Positions 61,324-64,000 of a DNA stretch of 64,000 nucleotides are shown here, piece after piece; positions within the stretch are counted from its first letter, which is position 1, and the number at the start of each line of letters is the position of its first letter. The DNA is from JAYZQT01 sp964412235 (lineage in GTDB: Bacteria > Pseudomonadota > Alphaproteobacteria > MPNO01 > UBA830), in NCBI GenBank assembly GCA_964412235.1, contig CAYPNT010000003.1, forward strand, positions 42,205 through 106,204, read 5' to 3'. The position numbers and the translations under genes are program-made. The notes beneath the pieces are model-generated. The model saw nothing but the letters and a program-made list of their open reading frames with translations. It was not told the DNA's origin and ran no database searches.

Positions 61324-62873
61324 TAAAATAGTGACCCTTGGCCACCCGTGTTCTCACGAGAACCTTTTTTCTTTTCTGCTCTTAACACTTTGCCCTTTTT
61401 CCCGTTTTTTCCTAATCCACCGTCTTTTACTACAGCGGGCACCACCCCATCCGAGAAGTTAATGGTTATTTGTTGATCCTGCTCCGTTGCCCGAGCTGAA
61501 AGAATGGCCTCACCCTGTTTATTGCGAACCAGGGCAAAACCACGTTCTAAAACACGTTGAAAAGAGACGCTTTCAAGTAATTGTCCCGTGGAATTCAGGT
61601 TTGTCTCTGCTGTTTGAATTGTGCGATTAACTCCGCCAATCATCCTCCCAGCGGATGAAAGCGTATCAAAATGCATAACAAGGTCTCGAACACAAGTACG
61701 CAAATTCGCGTCCAGGCGCCGAGATGCTTGGATGAAATCTTTCGATTTTAATTCGATAACATGGCGCGGGTGCCGCAGCGATACGCTCGCTGTTACAAAA
61801 CCAGAATTCGCTCGTTCAATTTGGTGGACAATTGTCTGTGATAGGCGCTCACTATTGAAATCAAGCGTTTGCATTGCCGTGTCTAAAAGCGCCTCTGAAC
61901 GCGGCAAACCCCGGGACAGCCCGTCTAACTGCGTCCGCCCATCCTCCATAAACCTCCCTATCCCACGCACTAAACGACCCCCATTATCAAGCACCTGGGC
62001 AAGGAGTTCATTACGGACCGGAACCGATAGTTCTGCGGCCGCCGTAGGGGTTGACGCACGACAATCAGCCGCAAAATCGATGAGCGTCGTATCCGTTTCA
62101 TGACCTACCGCGGAAATCAGTGGTATATCGGACGCGAAGGCTGCGCGGACCACAAGTTCATCGTTGAATTGCCACAGATCCTCCAAACTTCCGCCTCCGC
62201 GCGCGACGATAAGAATGTCCGGCTTAGGAATGCTCCCATTTGTTGGAATAGAATTAAATCCCTCAATCGCCTCAGCTATTTTTTTTGCGGCTCCATCCCC
62301 CTGCACAGGAACCGGCCATAACAGCACATGGCGGGGAAATCGGTCTTCAAGTCTATTTAAAATATCCCGAATCACCGCCCCGGTTGGCGACGTTATCACA
62401 CCAACAACTTCCGGTAAGAATGGAAGTTCATTTTTCTGTTCTTGGTCGAAAAACCCTGCAGCAGCCAGTTTTCTGCGTCGGTCTTCGAGCAGTTTGAGCA
62501 AGGCCCCCTCTCCAGCCAATTCGACATCTTCCACGACGATTTGATATCTGGAACTCTTAGGATAGGATGAAATTCGACCGGTAATAATTACTTCCATACC
62601 CTCTTCGAGACGAAGTTTAATGGTATTTACACTGCCGCGCCAAGCCACTGCGTCTATTGCCGCATCCGCGTCCTTAAGTGTGAAATAAAGATGACCGGAG
62701 CCGTGATAATTGGGTCTTCCAACTTCTCCACGCACTCGTACACGCCCGAATGCCCCCTCCAGGGTTCGTTTAACCGCTTGCGAAATTTCACTAACTGAAA
62801 ACTCAGCCACATTATTGGCCAGGTTGTTAGGGTCATTGTTATTGAATAATTGATCAACCATCGCGATTCGCAT
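61323..62873 (-). CDS. xseA: Exodeoxyribonuclease VII large subunit XseA
   Basis: 516 aa. It has the N-terminal OB-fold (FSVSEISQAVKRTLEGAFGRVRVRGEVGRPNYHGSGHLYFTLKD), then the catalytic core with VGVITSPTGAVIRDIL, RHVLLWPVPVQGDGA, DILIVARGGGSLEDLWQFNDE and SAVGHETDTTLIDFAADCRASTPTAAAEL, and a long coiled C-terminus ending in a basic tail. It forms the bidirectional single-strand exonuclease with XseB, which is not nearby. It is divergent from purD with 59 bp between the starts. An alternative start 12 bases downstream (VDQLF after ATG) cannot be excluded. Confidence 0.96.
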   Translation of the reverse strand: MRIAMVDQLFNNNDPNNLANNVAEFSVSEISQAVKRTLEGAFGRVRVRGEVGRPNYHGSGHLYFTLKDADAAIDAVAWRGSVNTIKLRLEEGMEVIITGRISSYPKSSRYQIVVEDVELAGEGALLKLLEDRRRKLAAAGFFDQEQKNELPFLPEVVGVITSPTGAVIRDILNRLEDRFPRHVLLWPVPVQGDGAAKKIAEAIEGFNSIPTNGSIPKPDILIVARGGGSLEDLWQFNDELVVRAAFASDIPLISAVGHETDTTLIDFAADCRASTPTAAAELSVPVRNELLAQVLDNGGRLVRGIGRFMEDGRTQLDGLSRGLPRSEALLDTAMQTLDFNSERLSQTIVHQIERANSGFVTASVSLRHPRHVIELKSKDFIQASRRLDANLRTCVRDLVMHFDTLSSAGRMIGGVNRTIQTAETNLNSTGQLLESVSFQRVLERGFALVRNKQGEAILSARATEQDQQITINFSDGVVPAVVKDGGLGKNGKKGKVLRAEKKKGSRENTGGQGSLF

Positions 62874-62932
62874 TCTATATCATCAAATGAATCCGTTACC
62901 ACTGCTGGTAGAACAATAAAAGGAAGTAAATA

Positions 62933-64000
62933 ATGAAAGTTCTTGTCGTAGGTGGCGGGGGTCGTGAGCACGCCCTTTGCTGGGCTATCGCTGGTTCACC
63001 GCTAGTAGAAAAACTTTGGTGTGCTCCAGGAAATGCAGGGATAGCTAAAGACGCAGAATGTATACCCATACAAGCCACCGATATAGAAGGCATTGTAGAA
63101 TTCTCAATCAAACAAAAAGTAGATTTAGTGGTTATTGGACCAGAAGCCCCACTAGTACTTGGTCTCGCCGACCGCCTGAATGAAAGGGATATTCGCGCAT
63201 TCGGCCCAAGTGCTAAAGCTGCGATCCTTGAGGGTTCGAAAGGCTTTATGAAAGATTTGTGTGCTCGTTATGAGATTCCCACTGCGGAATATGGTCGGTT
63301 TAAAGACGTTACAGCGGCTAAGAATTTCGTAGCGGAACGCGGACCACCAATCGTGGTGAAGGCCGATGGCCTCGCGGCCGGGAAGGGTGTGATTATTTGC
63401 GATACGGTGGAATCCGCTAACCGGGCCATTGACGACATTTTGATTGGAAAATCATTTGGCGATGCGGGTTCAGAAATAGTAATTGAGGAGTTTATGGAGG
63501 GTGAAGAAGTAAGCTTTTTTGCTCTCGTAGACGGCAAACACGCTTTGCCCCTTGCTTCAGCTCAAGATCACAAAAGGGTCGGAGAAGGGGACACCGGGCC
63601 AAATACAGGCGGTATGGGCGCTTATTCACCTGCACCCATAATGACGGATCAACTTTCGCAGTTGGTAATGGACACAATAATTTACCCGACCGTCGATGCA
63701 ATGAATGAATCGGATGTTCCGTATAAAGGTGTTTTGTACGCCGGGCTAATGCTCACCGCAGACGGACCAAAATTGCTGGAATATAATGTTCGTTTCGGTG
63801 ACCCTGAATGCCAAGTTCTCATGAAACGGCTAATGTCAGATATAGTACCTGCGCTGATAGCGGTTTGTGACGGCGAACTAAAGGATTTTGATATAAGATG
63901 GTTCGACGAAGCGGCTCTAGTAGTAGTAATGGCGGCAAACGGGTATCCCGGCAAATATCAGTCTGGTTCTGTAATCAACGGCTTACAACCGGCAGGGCAG
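62933..64000 (+). CDS. purD: Phosphoribosylamine-glycine ligase PurD, partial (3' end outside window)
   Basis: 356 codons from the ATG at 62933, preceded by AGGAAG at suitable spacing; the frame is open to the right edge. The GARS family features are VLVVGGGGREHALCWA, DLVVIGPEAPLVLGLAD, KADGLAAGKGVIIC (ATP-grasp), DHKRVGEGDTGPNTGGMGAYSP and LEYNVRFGDPECQ. The usual length is about 425 aa, so roughly 70 residues are missing. It makes glycinamide ribonucleotide in purine synthesis. Divergent placement with xseA is common in alphaproteobacteria. Confidence 0.97.
   Translation, partial: MKVLVVGGGGREHALCWAIAGSPLVEKLWCAPGNAGIAKDAECIPIQATDIEGIVEFSIKQKVDLVVIGPEAPLVLGLADRLNERDIRAFGPSAKAAILEGSKGFMKDLCARYEIPTAEYGRFKDVTAAKNFVAERGPPIVVKADGLAAGKGVIICDTVESANRAIDDILIGKSFGDAGSEIVIEEFMEGEEVSFFALVDGKHALPLASAQDHKRVGEGDTGPNTGGMGAYSPAPIMTDQLSQLVMDTIIYPTVDAMNESDVPYKGVLYAGLMLTADGPKLLEYNVRFGDPECQVLMKRLMSDIVPALIAVCDGELKDFDIRWFDEAALVVVMAANGYPGKYQSGSVINGLQPAGQ

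Noticed and set aside
1..64000. CRISPR arrays, insertion sequences, prophage genes
   Set aside because: No regularly spaced direct repeats, transposase or phage-like proteins could be found on reading.

Overview
The window reads as chromosomal DNA of a free-living alphaproteobacterium, probably an uncultured, perhaps marine, lineage near Rhodospirillales. That placement is inferred from several things: the elongator tRNA-Met, a one-cysteine DksA, the msbA/DUF374/waaA/lpxK/lpxL lipid A cluster, xseA divergent from purD, and an NAD-linked formate dehydrogenase (fds). Base composition looks fairly balanced, TTG and GTG starts are common, and I see no phage, insertion sequence, integrase or CRISPR array. 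Two genes run off the edges: a luciferase-like monooxygenase at the left (3' end missing) and purD at the right (3' end missing).

Layout. 1-7.2 kb: oxidative catabolism genes (luciferase-like monooxygenase, two-domain VOC dioxygenase-like protein, GMC oxidoreductase; then an alpha/beta C-C hydrolase-like protein with an NtaA-type flavin monooxygenase). 7.4-8.6 kb: housekeeping tRNA-Met and mnmA. 8.7-13.4 kb: a molybdopterin oxidoreductase, a Gfo/Idh/MocA dehydrogenase and an aldehyde dehydrogenase. 13.6-20.2 kb: a tight six-gene plus-strand operon (enoyl-CoA hydratase, Cys-less thiolase-like protein, Cys-less DUF35 partner, acyl-CoA ligase, acyl-CoA dehydrogenase, UbiD decarboxylase). 20.3-25.1 kb: a heme-oxygenase-like protein, nrdB, nrdA and an MntR-like regulator. 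25.2-32.4 kb: a minus-strand operon for aerobic benzoyl-CoA degradation (boxC, boxB, benzoate-CoA ligase, amidase, ICL/PEP-mutase family protein).

32.6-45.5 kb: a second accessory block. It holds an acyl-CoA ligase, then minus-strand RidA, two Rieske oxygenase alpha subunits separated by an unusual fusion protein, an SDR, an orphan CoxL-type molybdenum hydroxylase, a UbiD with a C-terminal extension, a tandem DUF427 protein, a CitE-like lyase, a cupin and an SMP-30 lactonase. 45.6-51.7 kb: dksA, DUF3553, fused fdsGB, fdsA and an unknown protein. 51.8-64 kb: UbiD, PmbA/TldE, the lipid A block, an M23 peptidase, xseA and purD.

Together the accessory genes describe a mosaic for aromatic and cyclic carboxylic acids: CoA activation, epoxidation or Rieske hydroxylation, prFMN-dependent decarboxylation and beta-oxidation-like chain shortening. 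Key partners are missing from the window: boxA and boxD, Rieske reductases, and the FeS and FAD subunits of the CoxL enzyme. No dedicated catabolic transcription regulator is visible. The points most worth a second look are the UbiD/Cys-less thiolase/DUF35 operon, the Rieske/recombinase-like-HTH/CoxL/UbiD operon, and the nrdAB upstream region with two perfect DnaA boxes and an overlapping NrdR-like box.
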